In this document: piece after piece, positions 16,057 through 24,956 of the stretch
Position numbering within the stretch: the first letter of the stretch is position 1
Layout: every line of letters begins with the position of its first letter
Notes under the pieces: generated by a model
The model's input: only the letters and a program-made list of their open reading frames with translations
What the model was told of the DNA's origin: nothing
Database searches by the model: none
Origin: JBCBSP01 sp039819095
GTDB taxonomy: Bacteria; Pseudomonadota; Alphaproteobacteria; Caulobacterales; Maricaulaceae
DNA: 64,000 nucleotides
NCBI GenBank assembly: GCA_039819095.1
Contig: JBCBSP010000007.1
Span: 62,001 to 126,000, forward strand
Reading direction: 5' to 3'
Translations under genes and position numbers: made by a program

Positions 16057-17160
16057 GTGGGTGGTGATATCAGGGACAAGCTTCCCGTAGACCAGATCCT
16101 CCACGGCGACTGCGTGGAGATCATGAAGACGCTGCCCGACGGCAGCGTTGATCTGATCTTCGCAGACCCGCCCTATAATCTTCAGCTTGGCGGCGATCTG
16201 CACCGGCCGGACAATTCCATGGTCGATGCGGTCAATGCTGAATGGGACCAGGTCGGCGATTTCGACGATTATGATCTGTTTTCCTGCGCCTGGTTGACCG
16301 AGGCCCGCCGTGTCCTGAAAGACGATGGCGCGCTGTGGACGATTGGCAGCTATCACAATATTTTCCGCGTCGGCGCCTTCCTTCAGGATATGGGCTTCTG
16401 GATCCTGAATGACGTGATCTGGCGCAAGTCCAACCCGATGCCGAATTTCAAGGGCACGCGCTTCACCAACGCCCACGAAACGCTGATCTGGGCGGCCAAG
16501 ACCAGGGACGCAAAGGTCACCTTCAACTATCAGGCGATGAAGGCGCTCAATGAGGGCGTTCAGATGCGCTCTGACTGGACTTTACCGATCTGCGCGGGGT
16601 CAGAACGGCTGAAACTGTCTGACGGCAAGAAAGCGCACCCGACGCAGAAGCCGGAAGCGCTCCTGCACCGGGTGCTGCTGGCGAGCACCGATCCCGGCCA
16701 GGTCGTGCTGGACCCCTTCTTCGGCACCGGCACGACCGGCGCGGTGGCGCGCAAGCTCGGGCGCCATTTCATCGGCGTTGACGCCGACCCCGATTACGCA
16801 GCACTCGCGCGCAAACGCATTGATGCGATCGAACCCGGCGACCCGTCCGCGCTTCAGGTGACGCAGTCCAAACGCCAATTGCCGCGCATCCCGTTCGGCG
16901 CGCTGGTCGAAGCCGGCCTCATCAAGCCGGGCGATACGCTCTACTGCGCCCAGGGACGGCGCACCGCGCGCGTGCGCGCGGACGGCTCGGTGACGGCGGG
17001 CGGCGAGGCCGGCTCCATCCACCAGATCGGCGCTCATGTTCAAGGCGCGCCGTCCTGCAATGGCTGGACCTTCTGGCATGTGCGCAGCAAGGGCGCACTG
17101 GCCCCGATCGACGTGCTGCGTTCACGCATCAGAGCCGAACGCGAAGCGCAGACCGCATAA
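16057..17160 (+). CDS. ccrM: Cell-cycle DNA adenine methyltransferase CcrM (GANTC)
   Basis: 367 aa from GTG 16057. It has the catalytic motif DLIFADPPYNLQLGGDLHRP, the SAM motif DPFFGTGTTGAVARKLGRHF, and the long C-terminal extension (PFGALVEAGLIKPGDTLY onward) that marks CcrM rather than other type II methylases. It methylates adenine in GANTC on newly replicated DNA; in Caulobacter it is made late in the cycle and degraded by Lon. AGGA lies 7-8 bases before GTG 16057; TTG at 16039 is a possible earlier start. The gene that reads this mark, gcrA, is also in the window at 58.2 kb. Confidence 0.97.
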   Translation: MGGDIRDKLPVDQILHGDCVEIMKTLPDGSVDLIFADPPYNLQLGGDLHRPDNSMVDAVNAEWDQVGDFDDYDLFSCAWLTEARRVLKDDGALWTIGSYHNIFRVGAFLQDMGFWILNDVIWRKSNPMPNFKGTRFTNAHETLIWAAKTRDAKVTFNYQAMKALNEGVQMRSDWTLPICAGSERLKLSDGKKAHPTQKPEALLHRVLLASTDPGQVVLDPFFGTGTTGAVARKLGRHFIGVDADPDYAALARKRIDAIEPGDPSALQVTQSKRQLPRIPFGALVEAGLIKPGDTLYCAQGRRTARVRADGSVTAGGEAGSIHQIGAHVQGAPSCNGWTFWHVRSKGALAPIDVLRSRIRAEREAQTA

Positions 17161-17219
17161 GCGCGGAAACAGCGTTTCCTGCACCGCGCATCAGGGCGCA
17201 GACGCGTGTTCTGTTTTGC

Positions 17220-18329
17220 TCAGGCCTGGTTCAGACCGGCGCGCGCCGCCTTCATCATCACGCTCGGCAGGGCGACTTCGCCCAGCATCTCCAGCGTAAC
17301 GAAACGGCCTTCGGGCGGGCGCCAGTCTTCCGGCGCGTCCGCGCACATTACGCGCAGCTCCAGCTGAAAATGGGTGAAGACATGGCTGACCGGGTTGGCT
17401 TCGTGCCAGTCGGCATGAAAAGGCGCGGATGCGCGCCAGTCAGCAGATTCAGCGGACCACGCAGGGCCCGGCAGCTCCAGCATGCCGCCCAACAACCCCT
17501 CATCGGGACGAGTGCGCAGCCAAAGCCCTGATGCGCCGCCCTCGGCTTGTCCGACGACATGAAAGCACACCCCGCGCCGGACCGGCTTGGGCTTCTTCTT
17601 CAGCTTCTTAGGATACTCCGTCTGCCGGCTCGCCGCGCGCGCGCTGCAGGCGGCGGTCCACGGACAGGCTTCGCACTGAGGTGATTTCGGCGTGCATACC
17701 GTCGCTCCGAGGTCCATCAGGGCCTGCGCATAATCGCCGGGCCGGGCCGGGTCGGCGAGTTCGCCGGCGAGCGTGCGAATCTCCGGCTTCGCCTTAGGAA
17801 GCGGGGTTTCCAGACTGAACAGGCGCGAGAGCACGCGCTCCACATTGCCATCGACGACGCTTGCAGGACGGTCGAACGCGACGGCGCGAATGGCGTTGGC
17901 GGTGTATTCGCCAATGCCCGGCAAGGCGCGCAATTCGTCCAATGTGTTCGGGAACACGCCATCATGACGCTCGCACACCGCACCGGCGCAGGCGTGCAGA
18001 TTGCGGGCCCGCGCATAATAGCCAAGCCCGGCCCAGGCCGCGAGCACATCCTCGCGATCCGCAGCGGCCAGGTCGCGCACGCCCGGCCAGCGTTTCAGAA
18101 ACTCGAGCCAGTACGGCGCAGCGTGGGCCACCGTGGTCTGCTGCAGCATGATTTCAGACAGCCAGACCGCATACGGATCGGCCATGGTTCCGCTCGCGCG
18201 ATCCTCAGGCCGAATGCGCCAGGGCAGGGTTCGCCCCTGGCGGTCATACCAGTCCAGAAGCCGCGCACGCAGCTCCGCTGCGTTCTCGCGCGCGCTTTGC
18301 GTCTCACACTCGCTGCGCCTGCCCGCCAT
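17220..18329 (-). CDS. mutY: A/G-specific adenine glycosylase
   Basis: 369 aa. LPWRIRPEDRASGTMADPYA and VWLSEIMLQQTTVAHAAPYW open the catalytic domain. The helix-hairpin-helix LRALPGIGEYTANAIRAVAF precedes the catalytic Asp in ASVVDGNVERVLSRLF, and four Cys (CTPKSPQCEACPWTAAC) bind the [4Fe-4S] cluster. The C-terminal NUDIX-like domain recognises 8-oxoG. It removes adenine mispaired with 8-oxoG. It is divergent from the DciA-like gene with a 54-bp gap, and faces ccrM tail to tail. Confidence 0.96.
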   Translation of the reverse strand: MAGRRSECETQSARENAAELRARLLDWYDRQGRTLPWRIRPEDRASGTMADPYAVWLSEIMLQQTTVAHAAPYWLEFLKRWPGVRDLAAADREDVLAAWAGLGYYARARNLHACAGAVCERHDGVFPNTLDELRALPGIGEYTANAIRAVAFDRPASVVDGNVERVLSRLFSLETPLPKAKPEIRTLAGELADPARPGDYAQALMDLGATVCTPKSPQCEACPWTAACSARAASRQTEYPKKLKKKPKPVRRGVCFHVVGQAEGGASGLWLRTRPDEGLLGGMLELPGPAWSAESADWRASAPFHADWHEANPVSHVFTHFQLELRVMCADAPEDWRPPEGRFVTLEMLGEVALPSVMMKAARAGLNQA

Positions 18330-18383
18330 GAATCCCCGCCAAACCGCCTTGCCAGCGCGCCAGCCGGGCGCGATGGTCGCCCT

Positions 18384-18974
18384 ATGAGCTTGGATCGCGA
18401 TCCGCCCCGGTCAACGCCGCATCGCAGACGCATCAGCGTCAAGGGCTTCGGTTCGACCGAAGCCGGCGAGGCGCTCGCTTGGGCGAATGAGCATCGCGGT
18501 CGCGCGCCGCGCGCCGGCGCTAGGCCCGTAGCCGATGCGGTCGCCAAGGTCGTCCGGCCGATGGCGAAACGCTTCGGGCCCGGTGTCAGCGAGCTTTCAG
18601 AACGCTGGGTGGAGATTGTCGGCGCGCCGCTGGCCGCCTGGTCGCAGCCGGAACGCTATCAGTCCGGCGCCGGCGGAACGGCGCTCGTGGTGCGCGCCAA
18701 AGGACCCGCAGCTGCGCTGATCGAAGCCCAGTCGGCGCAGATTCTCGATCGCGTCGCGGCCTATTCCGGCAAGCCGGTGCGCCGGCTGCGCATTGTCCAG
18801 GGCGCTCTGAAGGGCATGACCAGCCCGGCGCGGGCGCGGCCTCAAAGAATCGTGAAAACCACTGGTCAGGCGCCCCAATCGGTGGAAGCATCCCCGCAAG
18901 CCCGTTTAGAACAGACACTGGAGCGCTGGCGGCGCGATATCGTTTCAAGCGACAGCCCGCCGGACAAAACCTGA
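18384..18974 (+). CDS. DUF721 (DciA-like) protein
   Basis: 196 aa. The central region VSELSERWVEIVGAPLAAWS to TALVVRAKGPAAALIEAQSA and VAAYSGKPVRRLRIVQGAL is the DUF721/DciA core, a KH-like fold. DciA proteins help load the replicative helicase DnaB in bacteria that lack DnaC. The N-terminal 60 residues and the C-terminal tail are basic or low complexity, as expected. ATG 18384 was chosen because upstream frame lies opposite mutY. A DsbA-like lipoprotein gene begins 40 bp downstream, then smc, giving a replication/chromosome cluster. Confidence 0.85.
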   Translation: MSLDRDPPRSTPHRRRISVKGFGSTEAGEALAWANEHRGRAPRAGARPVADAVAKVVRPMAKRFGPGVSELSERWVEIVGAPLAAWSQPERYQSGAGGTALVVRAKGPAAALIEAQSAQILDRVAAYSGKPVRRLRIVQGALKGMTSPARARPQRIVKTTGQAPQSVEASPQARLEQTLERWRRDIVSSDSPPDKT

Positions 18975-19014
18975 TGCGCAGCCCGTGCGCCAACACGATG
19001 ATGGAGCCCTACTC

Positions 19015-19776
19015 ATGACGCTCACCCGGCGACTTCTTACCGCAGCCAGCCTCGCCGCCGGCCTGGTGCTCGCAGCCTGTGGCGGAGGCGGCGGGGCCGC
19101 AGACTCCGGGCGCGGCGCGTTCGAGCGTGAAGACGATGTCGCCAAGGGTTCGCCGGACGCACCGGTCACGATGGTGGAATACGCCTCGGTCGCCTGCGGC
19201 GGCTGCGGCGTATTCCACAACACCGTCATGCCGTCGCTGCAAAGCTATATCGACGAGGGCGAGGTGCGTTACGTCTTTCGTGAAATGCTGACCGGCCAGG
19301 TCCAGCTCGCTGTTGCCGGCTTTATGCTGGCGCGTTGCGCAGAGGACGATGAGGGCTATCTGGAGATCGTGGAAGTGCTCTTCCAGCAGCAGCGCGCGCT
19401 TTTCGTTGCGATGCAGGCCGGCAATGCGAATGACCAACTACAGGCAATCGCGCGCTCGGCCGGTTTCACCGATGAACGTTACCGCACCTGCCTGACTGAC
19501 GAGACTTTGCTTGAACAGGTCCGCCAGGCGAACGACCAGGCGGTTGCGGACGGCATAGGCTCCACGCCGACTTTCATCTTCAATGGCGAGCTGCTTGAGA
19601 CAGCGCGCGGCCCGGACGGCGGCGGCCTTGTCTACGCTGTCGGCGGCGAGCCGCTGGTCGACGAGCAGGGCAGCATTCCTGCGGAATTCACCGCAGACTC
19701 GTTTGAACGAATCATCCTTCACTACAAGGCTCGCGCCGAAAGCGGCGGCGAAAATGTGGATGACAGCGACGCCTAG
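19015..19776 (+). CDS. DsbA/DsbG-like thioredoxin-fold lipoprotein
   Basis: 253 aa. The signal TRRLLTAASLAAGLVLAAC ends in a good lipobox (LAAC, Cys about 22), followed by a Gly run. The thioredoxin domain starts at about residue 45: SPDAPVTMVEYASVACGGCG contains the redox CGGC pair, and GIGSTPTFIFNG supplies the cis-Pro loop. It would form or isomerise disulfides in the periplasm, anchored by lipid. GGAG precedes ATG 19015. It lies between the DciA-like gene and smc on the same strand; this neighbourhood is common in Caulobacter-like genomes. Confidence 0.88.
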   Translation: MTLTRRLLTAASLAAGLVLAACGGGGGAADSGRGAFEREDDVAKGSPDAPVTMVEYASVACGGCGVFHNTVMPSLQSYIDEGEVRYVFREMLTGQVQLAVAGFMLARCAEDDEGYLEIVEVLFQQQRALFVAMQAGNANDQLQAIARSAGFTDERYRTCLTDETLLEQVRQANDQAVADGIGSTPTFIFNGELLETARGPDGGGLVYAVGGEPLVDEQGSIPAEFTADSFERIILHYKARAESGGENVDDSDA

Positions 19777-19821
19777 GACGCGGATCACAAGATATCCGGA
19801 CGAGGCGTTGAGGAGGGTGGT

Positions 19822-22800
19822 GTGAAGTTCACCCAGCTTCGCCTGGCGGGTTTCAAGTCCTTCGTCGAACCGGCGGAGCTGCGCATTGACGCCGGGCTGA
19901 CCGGCGTCATCGGCCCGAACGGCTGCGGCAAATCCAACCTGCTTGAAGCCCTGCGCTGGGTGATGGGCGCGACCTCGGCCAAGTCGTTGCGCGGCGGCGG
20001 CATGGAAGATGTCATCTTCGCCGGAACCGACTCGCGCCCCTCGCGTGACCACGCTGAGGTCACCCTTTGGGTGGACAATACCGAGCGCACCGCTCCGGCC
20101 CGGTTCAACGATGCCGACCTTCTGCAGGTCGTACGCCGCATCGCGCGCGGCAAAGGTTCTGACTACAAGATCAATGGCGAGGATGTGCGCGCCAAAGACG
20201 TGCAGCTTCTCTTCGCTGACGCGGGCACGGGCGCGAATTCTCCGGCGCTGGTGCGCCAGGGCCAGATCAGCGAGCTGATCAACGCCAAGCCGGAAAACCG
20301 ACGCCGCGTTCTGGAAGAAGCCGCCGGCGTCGCCGGGCTCCGGGCAAGGCGGCGTGAGGCTCAGCTGAAGCTCAACGCCGCCGAAGCCAATCTCGATCGG
20401 TTGGCTGAAATCGTAGACGAGCTGGACAGCCGCTATCAGGGTCTGCAGCGTCAGGCGCGCCAGGCGTCGCGCTATCGCAAGCTTTCAGGTCAGATCCGCG
20501 AGTTTGAAGCCCTGGTCTGGCTAAGGCGCTGGCGCGATGCGCATGAGTCTGTCGCCTCGGCCGAAGCCGAACATGGTGAGATCGAAGCGGTCGCGGCTGA
20601 GGCGATCCGCATCGCCGCCAGCGCGGCCAGCGCGGCCGAAGCCGCCTCCTCCACCATCCAGCCTTTGCGCGAGGCCGAGGCTGAAGCCGCCGCCGCGCTG
20701 AGGCTCATCGAACGCGAGCGCGACGGGCTTGAGCGCGATCTGGAAACCGCACGCAGCGAAATCACGCGGCTTGAAGCTCGCCTTGTGGAGATCGACGCCG
20801 GCGCGGAACGCGAAGCGCATCTGGCTGACGAGGCTGCACAGGCGCTGGAGCGGGTTCACCAGTCGCTGGAGCGGGTGCGAGAAGACGGCAAGGACGATCA
20901 AGGCGCACAGGAACGCGCCGAAGCCGCCCTCGCCCACGCCGATGAGCAGCGGGCAGCGGCGGAGAAACGCCTCGATCTGCGCGCAGCGGAGAGCGCCAAT
21001 CATCGCGCCGCGCTTGAAGCGGCCCGCCGGACCGAGGAACAGACCCGCGCCCGTCTTCAACGCGCCGAAGCCGAACACGCCCGCGCCGCCAAAACGATGG
21101 CCGAGTGCGAAGCCGCAGCACCACCTGATCTTCACAGCAGCCAGGCCGAAGCCGACGCCGCACGCCAAGCCGCTGAAACTGCACGGGCCGCCGTAGAAAC
21201 GGCCCGCGCCCAACTCACCCAGGTGCGCGAACGCGCCGAAGCCGCCCGGGAAGCCGCCCAGTCCGCCAGCGCCGAAGCGGCTGGCCTGGACCGCGAACGC
21301 GCCAGTCTTGAGCGCCTGCTTGCAAGCAGCGGCGACGAGGCCGGCGTGCTTGATGCCGTGACGGCGCAGCACGGCTTTGAGAAGGCGCTCGCCGCTGCGC
21401 TGGGTGATGATCTTGAAGCTTCGCTAGACACCGGTGCGGCGCGTCGCTGGACCGGCTCAGCCATCAGGGCGCAGGCCTTCGCCGGCGAGGTCACGCCGCT
21501 CGATAAGGCCGTTGAGGCCCCGCGCGAGCTTGCCGCCCGCCTCGCGGCCATCGGCGTTGTCGATTCCCCAGAAGCCGCCGAACGCCTGGCCGGCGCCTTG
21601 CAGCCCGGTCAGCGGCTGGTGACGCGCGAAGGCGGGCTTTATCGCTGGGATGGGTTTCAGGCCAGCGCCGGCGCGCCTTCGGCTGCGGCGGTGCGTCTGG
21701 AAACGCGCAATCGCCTGACCGATCTCAAAGCCGAGATCGCGACGGCTGAACGGCGCTCCGCCGATAATGCCGAGACAGCCGATGAAGCCGCCAGCGCCTT
21801 GCAGACCGCCCGCGAGGCCGAAGCTAAAGCTGAAACGGGACGCCGCAGCGCCGACGCCGCGCTGAGCGAGGCCGAACGCCGCCTCGCATCCGCCAGCGCT
21901 GAAGCCGCCCTCGAAGAGGCGCGCCGCGCCAATCTCGCTGAAGCGCTTTCAAGAGCCGAGGCGGCCCGCGATGAGGCAGCTGAGGAAGCCAAAGCCGCTG
22001 AAGCCGCCTACGCGGAACTGAACACCGCCGATGACGGCGAGGCGTTGCTGGGTCGCGCGCGTCAGGATGCGGAGACGGCGCGTTCCGCCGCCGCTGACGC
22101 CCGCGCAGCGCTGGAGAGCGTGAAGCGAGAAGCTCAGGGCCGGCGCCATCGCGTCGCTTCGCTGGAGCGCGAAGAAGCCGACTGGCGGCGGCGCTCCGAC
22201 GCCGCGCGCGAGCGGGTTGAGGCCCTCAAAGCCAAGCGCAGTGAATCCGAAGCCGGGCTTGAAACGGCCCGCAACGCACCGGAGGCGATCGAGGCGCGGC
22301 GCAGCGCGCTTTACGACGCCCTCGGGGCGGCCGAATCAAAAGCCCGCCATGCGCGCGACGCGGTGGTCGAGGCCGAAGCGCGCAACAAGGATGTGGACAG
22401 CACGCTGCGCGCGGCCGAACGTGAAGCCAGCGCCGCGCGTGAGGCGCGCGCAGCGGCGTCCGCCAAGCTGGACGCGGCCCGCGAACGCATCGCCGAGACC
22501 GGCGAGCGCCTGCAGGACGCGACCGGCGAAACCCCTGAAGCGCTCGGCGTGCGCGTTGATGGCAGCGAGTATCAGGCGCTCTCCGCCCAGGAGATCGAAC
22601 GCCGGCTGGATGAGGCGCGTCTGGCCCGCGAACGCCTGGGTGCGGTCAATCTGCGCGCCGATGAAGAGGCTGAAGAACTCAACAGCGAACGCCAGCGCCT
22701 GTCCGGCGAACGCGATGAGCTGACCGAGGCGGTGGCCCGCCTGCGAAAGGCGGTCGACACGCTGTCACGCGAAGGGCGCGCCCGTCTGCTTGAGGCCTTC

Positions 22801-23262
22801 GATGTCGTGGACGGGCATTTCCGCAATCTGTTCGTCACCCTGTTTGGAGGCGGCAGCGCGGAGCTGCAGCTGACCGAGAGCCACGACCCGCTGGAAGCCG
22901 GGCTTGAGATCATGGCCTGCCCGCCGGGCAAGAAGTTGCAGACCATGTCGCTGATGTCCGGCGGCGAGCAGGCGCTGACGGCCACGGCGCTGATCTTCGC
23001 GATCTTCCTGTCCAACCCGTCGCCGGTCTGCGTGCTGGATGAGGTCGATGCACCGCTGGATGACGCCAATGTGGACCGCTATTGCCGCCTGCTGGACGAG
23101 ATGAGACGGCTCACCGACACCCGCTTCCTGGTGATCACCCACAACGCTGTCACCATGGCCCGGATGGACCGTCTGTTCGGCGTGACCATGGCCGAGCGCG
23201 GCATATCCCAGCTGGTCTCTGTGAACCTGAAAGCGGCGGAGGCGCTGGCCGCCGCTGAGTGA
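19822..23262 (+). CDS. smc: Chromosome segregation protein SMC
   Basis: 1146 aa. Walker A GPNGCGKSN is at residues 31-39 within an N-terminal ATPase head, followed by two long coiled-coil arms rich in Ala, Glu and Arg and interrupted by a hinge at about residues 490-620. The C-terminal head contains the signature LMSGGEQALTATALIF and Walker B VCVLDEVDAPLDDANV. SMC dimers with ScpA/ScpB load at parS and fold the chromosome. GTG 19822 is preceded by GAGGAGGG. scpA/scpB are not visible here. The many opposite-strand frames across the coiled coil are artefacts of the GC-rich repeat-like composition. Confidence 0.97.
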   Translation: MKFTQLRLAGFKSFVEPAELRIDAGLTGVIGPNGCGKSNLLEALRWVMGATSAKSLRGGGMEDVIFAGTDSRPSRDHAEVTLWVDNTERTAPARFNDADLLQVVRRIARGKGSDYKINGEDVRAKDVQLLFADAGTGANSPALVRQGQISELINAKPENRRRVLEEAAGVAGLRARRREAQLKLNAAEANLDRLAEIVDELDSRYQGLQRQARQASRYRKLSGQIREFEALVWLRRWRDAHESVASAEAEHGEIEAVAAEAIRIAASAASAAEAASSTIQPLREAEAEAAAALRLIERERDGLERDLETARSEITRLEARLVEIDAGAEREAHLADEAAQALERVHQSLERVREDGKDDQGAQERAEAALAHADEQRAAAEKRLDLRAAESANHRAALEAARRTEEQTRARLQRAEAEHARAAKTMAECEAAAPPDLHSSQAEADAARQAAETARAAVETARAQLTQVRERAEAAREAAQSASAEAAGLDRERASLERLLASSGDEAGVLDAVTAQHGFEKALAAALGDDLEASLDTGAARRWTGSAIRAQAFAGEVTPLDKAVEAPRELAARLAAIGVVDSPEAAERLAGALQPGQRLVTREGGLYRWDGFQASAGAPSAAAVRLETRNRLTDLKAEIATAERRSADNAETADEAASALQTAREAEAKAETGRRSADAALSEAERRLASASAEAALEEARRANLAEALSRAEAARDEAAEEAKAAEAAYAELNTADDGEALLGRARQDAETARSAAADARAALESVKREAQGRRHRVASLEREEADWRRRSDAARERVEALKAKRSESEAGLETARNAPEAIEARRSALYDALGAAESKARHARDAVVEAEARNKDVDSTLRAAEREASAAREARAAASAKLDAARERIAETGERLQDATGETPEALGVRVDGSEYQALSAQEIERRLDEARLARERLGAVNLRADEEAEELNSERQRLSGERDELTEAVARLRKAVDTLSREGRARLLEAFDVVDGHFRNLFVTLFGGGSAELQLTESHDPLEAGLEIMACPPGKKLQTMSLMSGGEQALTATALIFAIFLSNPSPVCVLDEVDAPLDDANVDRYCRLLDEMRRLTDTRFLVITHNAVTMARMDRLFGVTMAERGISQLVSVNLKAAEALAAAE

Positions 23263-23311
23263 GTTAATATTTCCACTTATTTTCAATAACTTACGTCACA
23301 CCCAAGCTTGC

Positions 23312-23338
23312 TTGACAGGGTATCGGACCGCTTATAGG
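23312..23338 (+). promoter_or_regulatory. Probable promoter of the F0 ATP synthase operon
   Basis: A perfect -35 TTGACA (23312-23317, extended as CTTGACA) is followed after 15 bases by TATAGG (23333-23338). It lies 46 bp before the AtpI start and after the smc stop, in a locally AT-richer gap. The spacer is short, so the exact -10 is uncertain. Confidence 0.5.
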
Positions 23339-23383
23339 GTGCGCGCGCCTGACGGGGGTCCCCCCGGCGGGCGGCTGACCATC

Positions 23384-23728
23384 ATGTCCCGCCGAGAAGA
23401 ACCCACGTTCACCACGCCACCTGATCCCGACGACTTCGAGACGCGTCTCAACGCAAAGCTCGAAGCTCGACGGCGAGCAGAGGCGGAGGCCCGCAAGGGC
23501 CCATCAGGTTGGGCGCTGGGCGTCAGATACGGGTCGGAGTTTACAGGCGGCGTGATTGTCGGAGGCGGGCTGGGCTATATCGCCGATCTCGTCTTTGGCT
23601 GGACGCCTTTCGGGCTTCTGGTCGGCGTTTGCCTTGGGTTTGCAGCCGGCGCGCTGAATGTGGTGCGGGCGGCGCAATCGATGAATAACGCCAGCGGCGC
23701 TGAGGACGGTCCTCGCGACGACGCGTAA
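23384..23728 (+). CDS. atpI: ATP synthase accessory protein AtpI-like
   Basis: 114 aa. A charged N-terminal segment (ETRLNAKLEARRRAEAEAR) precedes two membrane helices, GGVIVGGGLGYIADLVFG and FGLLVGVCLGFAAGALNVVR; GxGxGYxxD is typical of AtpI-family proteins. AtpI helps assemble the c-ring or handle Mg2+ in other bacteria. I started at the ATG at 23384 because the earlier residues do not resemble the family. It is the first gene of the F0 operon; a 20-bp perfect stem-loop lies before atpB. Confidence 0.85.
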   Translation: MSRREEPTFTTPPDPDDFETRLNAKLEARRRAEAEARKGPSGWALGVRYGSEFTGGVIVGGGLGYIADLVFGWTPFGLLVGVCLGFAAGALNVVRAAQSMNNASGAEDGPRDDA

Positions 23729-23743
23729 AACGAAGCTAGAGGC

Positions 23744-23763
23744 GCGGCGAACCGATTCGCCGC
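23744..23763 (+). promoter_or_regulatory. Intercistronic stem-loop between atpI and atpB
   Basis: GCGGCGAA (23744-23751) and TTCGCCGC (23756-23763) form a perfect 8-bp stem with a 4-base loop, and there is no T-run after it. It ends 23 bp before the atpB start, so it may affect mRNA stability or translation rather than termination. Confidence 0.5.
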
Positions 23764-23786
23764 TCCGGATTGAAAGGGCATTGGGC

Positions 23787-24563
23787 GTGGCTGACGCGAC
23801 GAACCCGATTGAGCAGTTCCAGATCAAGCCGATCGTGGATTTCTCGATCGCCGGCTATGATCTGTCCTTCACCAATTCCAGCTATTTCATGGTCGCAGCG
23901 GTGCTGCTGATCGTGACGCTCCTGTCGGTCGCCACCGGCAAGCGCGCCCTGGTGCCCGGACGGGCCCAATCGGTGGCGGAGCTGACCTATGAATTCGTCG
24001 CCGGCATGATCCGGTCCACCGCCGGTCCGGACGGTCTGCGCTTCTTCCCGCTGGTCTTCACCCTGTTCGCTTTCGTGCTGATGTCGAACATGCTGGGAAT
24101 GATGCATTACTTCCCCGCACCGGGCCTGAAGGGCTTCACCACCACCAGCCATCTCATCGTGACCATCGGGCTTGCGGCCATCGTGATGTCGGTCGTGGTG
24201 GGCTATGGCGTGTACAAGAACGGCTTCGGTTTCCTGAAACTGTTCGTGCCGTCCGGCGTTCCGGCGGCGGTTCTGCCCTTCGTGGTGCTGATTGAGGTGA
24301 TCAGCTTCCTGTCCCGCCCGATCAGCCTGTCCGTGCGCCTGTTCGCCAACATGCTGGCCGGTCACATCCTTCTGAAAGTGTTCGCCGGCTTCATCGTGAT
24401 GCTCGGCGCGGCCGGCGGCGCCTGGGCGGCGCTCGGCATTCTTCCCTTCTTCATGGTCGTCGCGATCACCGCGCTGGAATTCCTGGTGGCGTTCCTGCAA
24501 GCCTATGTGTTCGCGATCCTGACCTGCATCTATCTGAGCGACGCGCTCCATCCGGGGCACTAA
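23787..24563 (+). CDS. atpB: ATP synthase F0 subunit a
   Basis: 258 aa membrane protein. The essential channel helix with the conserved Arg is SFLSRPISLSVRLFANMLAG, and the final helix FLVAFLQAYVFAILTCIYLS carries the conserved Gln/Tyr residues. Subunit a forms the proton half-channels beside the c-ring. I chose GTG 23787, which has AAGGG about 9 bases upstream; TTG at 23781 would put the ribosome site too close. It follows atpI and precedes atpE in the F0-only operon; the F1 genes are elsewhere, as usual in alphaproteobacteria. Confidence 0.96.
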   Translation: MADATNPIEQFQIKPIVDFSIAGYDLSFTNSSYFMVAAVLLIVTLLSVATGKRALVPGRAQSVAELTYEFVAGMIRSTAGPDGLRFFPLVFTLFAFVLMSNMLGMMHYFPAPGLKGFTTTSHLIVTIGLAAIVMSVVVGYGVYKNGFGFLKLFVPSGVPAAVLPFVVLIEVISFLSRPISLSVRLFANMLAGHILLKVFAGFIVMLGAAGGAWAALGILPFFMVVAITALEFLVAFLQAYVFAILTCIYLSDALHPGH

Positions 24564-24622
24564 GCGCTTCGCCGCAGATCAATCTTCCGTCATTCAAACA
24601 AACCCTTCCAAGGAGCGAAACA

Positions 24623-24859
24623 ATGGACGGCAATATCGCAGAAATGGGCAAGTTCATCGGCGCGGGTCTGGCTTGCCTCGGCATGCTGGGCGCAGCGATC
24701 GGCGTGGGCAATATCTTCGGGTCCTTCCTGCAAGGCGCGCTGCGCAATCCTGGTGCGGCTCAACAGCAGTTCGGCAACCTGATCTTCGGCTTCGCCGTGA
24801 CCGAGGCGCTCGGCATCTTCTCGCTGCTGATCGCGCTTCTGCTGCTCTTCGTCGTCTAA
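24623..24859 (+). CDS. atpE: ATP synthase F0 subunit c
   Basis: 78 aa, two hydrophobic helices joined by a polar loop (LQGALRNPGAAQQQ), with the proton-carrying acid in FGFAVTEALGIFSLLIALLL. It forms the rotating c-ring in the inner membrane. The gene has a strong ribosome site (AAGGAG) and is followed by a 29-bp hairpin before atpF', which could favour the high dose of subunit c that the complex needs. Confidence 0.97.
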   Translation: MDGNIAEMGKFIGAGLACLGMLGAAIGVGNIFGSFLQGALRNPGAAQQQFGNLIFGFAVTEALGIFSLLIALLLLFVV

Positions 24860-24883
24860 TCAGACGACGCCAGCCCGTTAAGG

Positions 24884-24912
24884 CCTCGCTGCAGATCGGA
24901 TCTGCGGCGAGG
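24884..24912 (+). promoter_or_regulatory. Hairpin between atpE and the b' subunit gene
   Basis: CCTCGCTGCAGATC and GATCTGCGGCGAGG are near-perfect complements (one G-T pair) around a very small loop, followed by TTTC. It begins 25 bp after the atpE stop. It may be a partial terminator or RNA-stabilising structure that sets c-subunit over-expression; this is inference. Confidence 0.5.
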
Positions 24913-24956
24913 TTTCCCGGGCCCTGTCTGTCGCGTTCACGCGAATGGAGGTCGCT

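Noticed and set aside
21132..21551. Ala/Ser/Arg-rich frames antisense to smc
   Set aside because: These arise from the Ala/Glu-rich coiled-coil codons of smc and are not independent genes.
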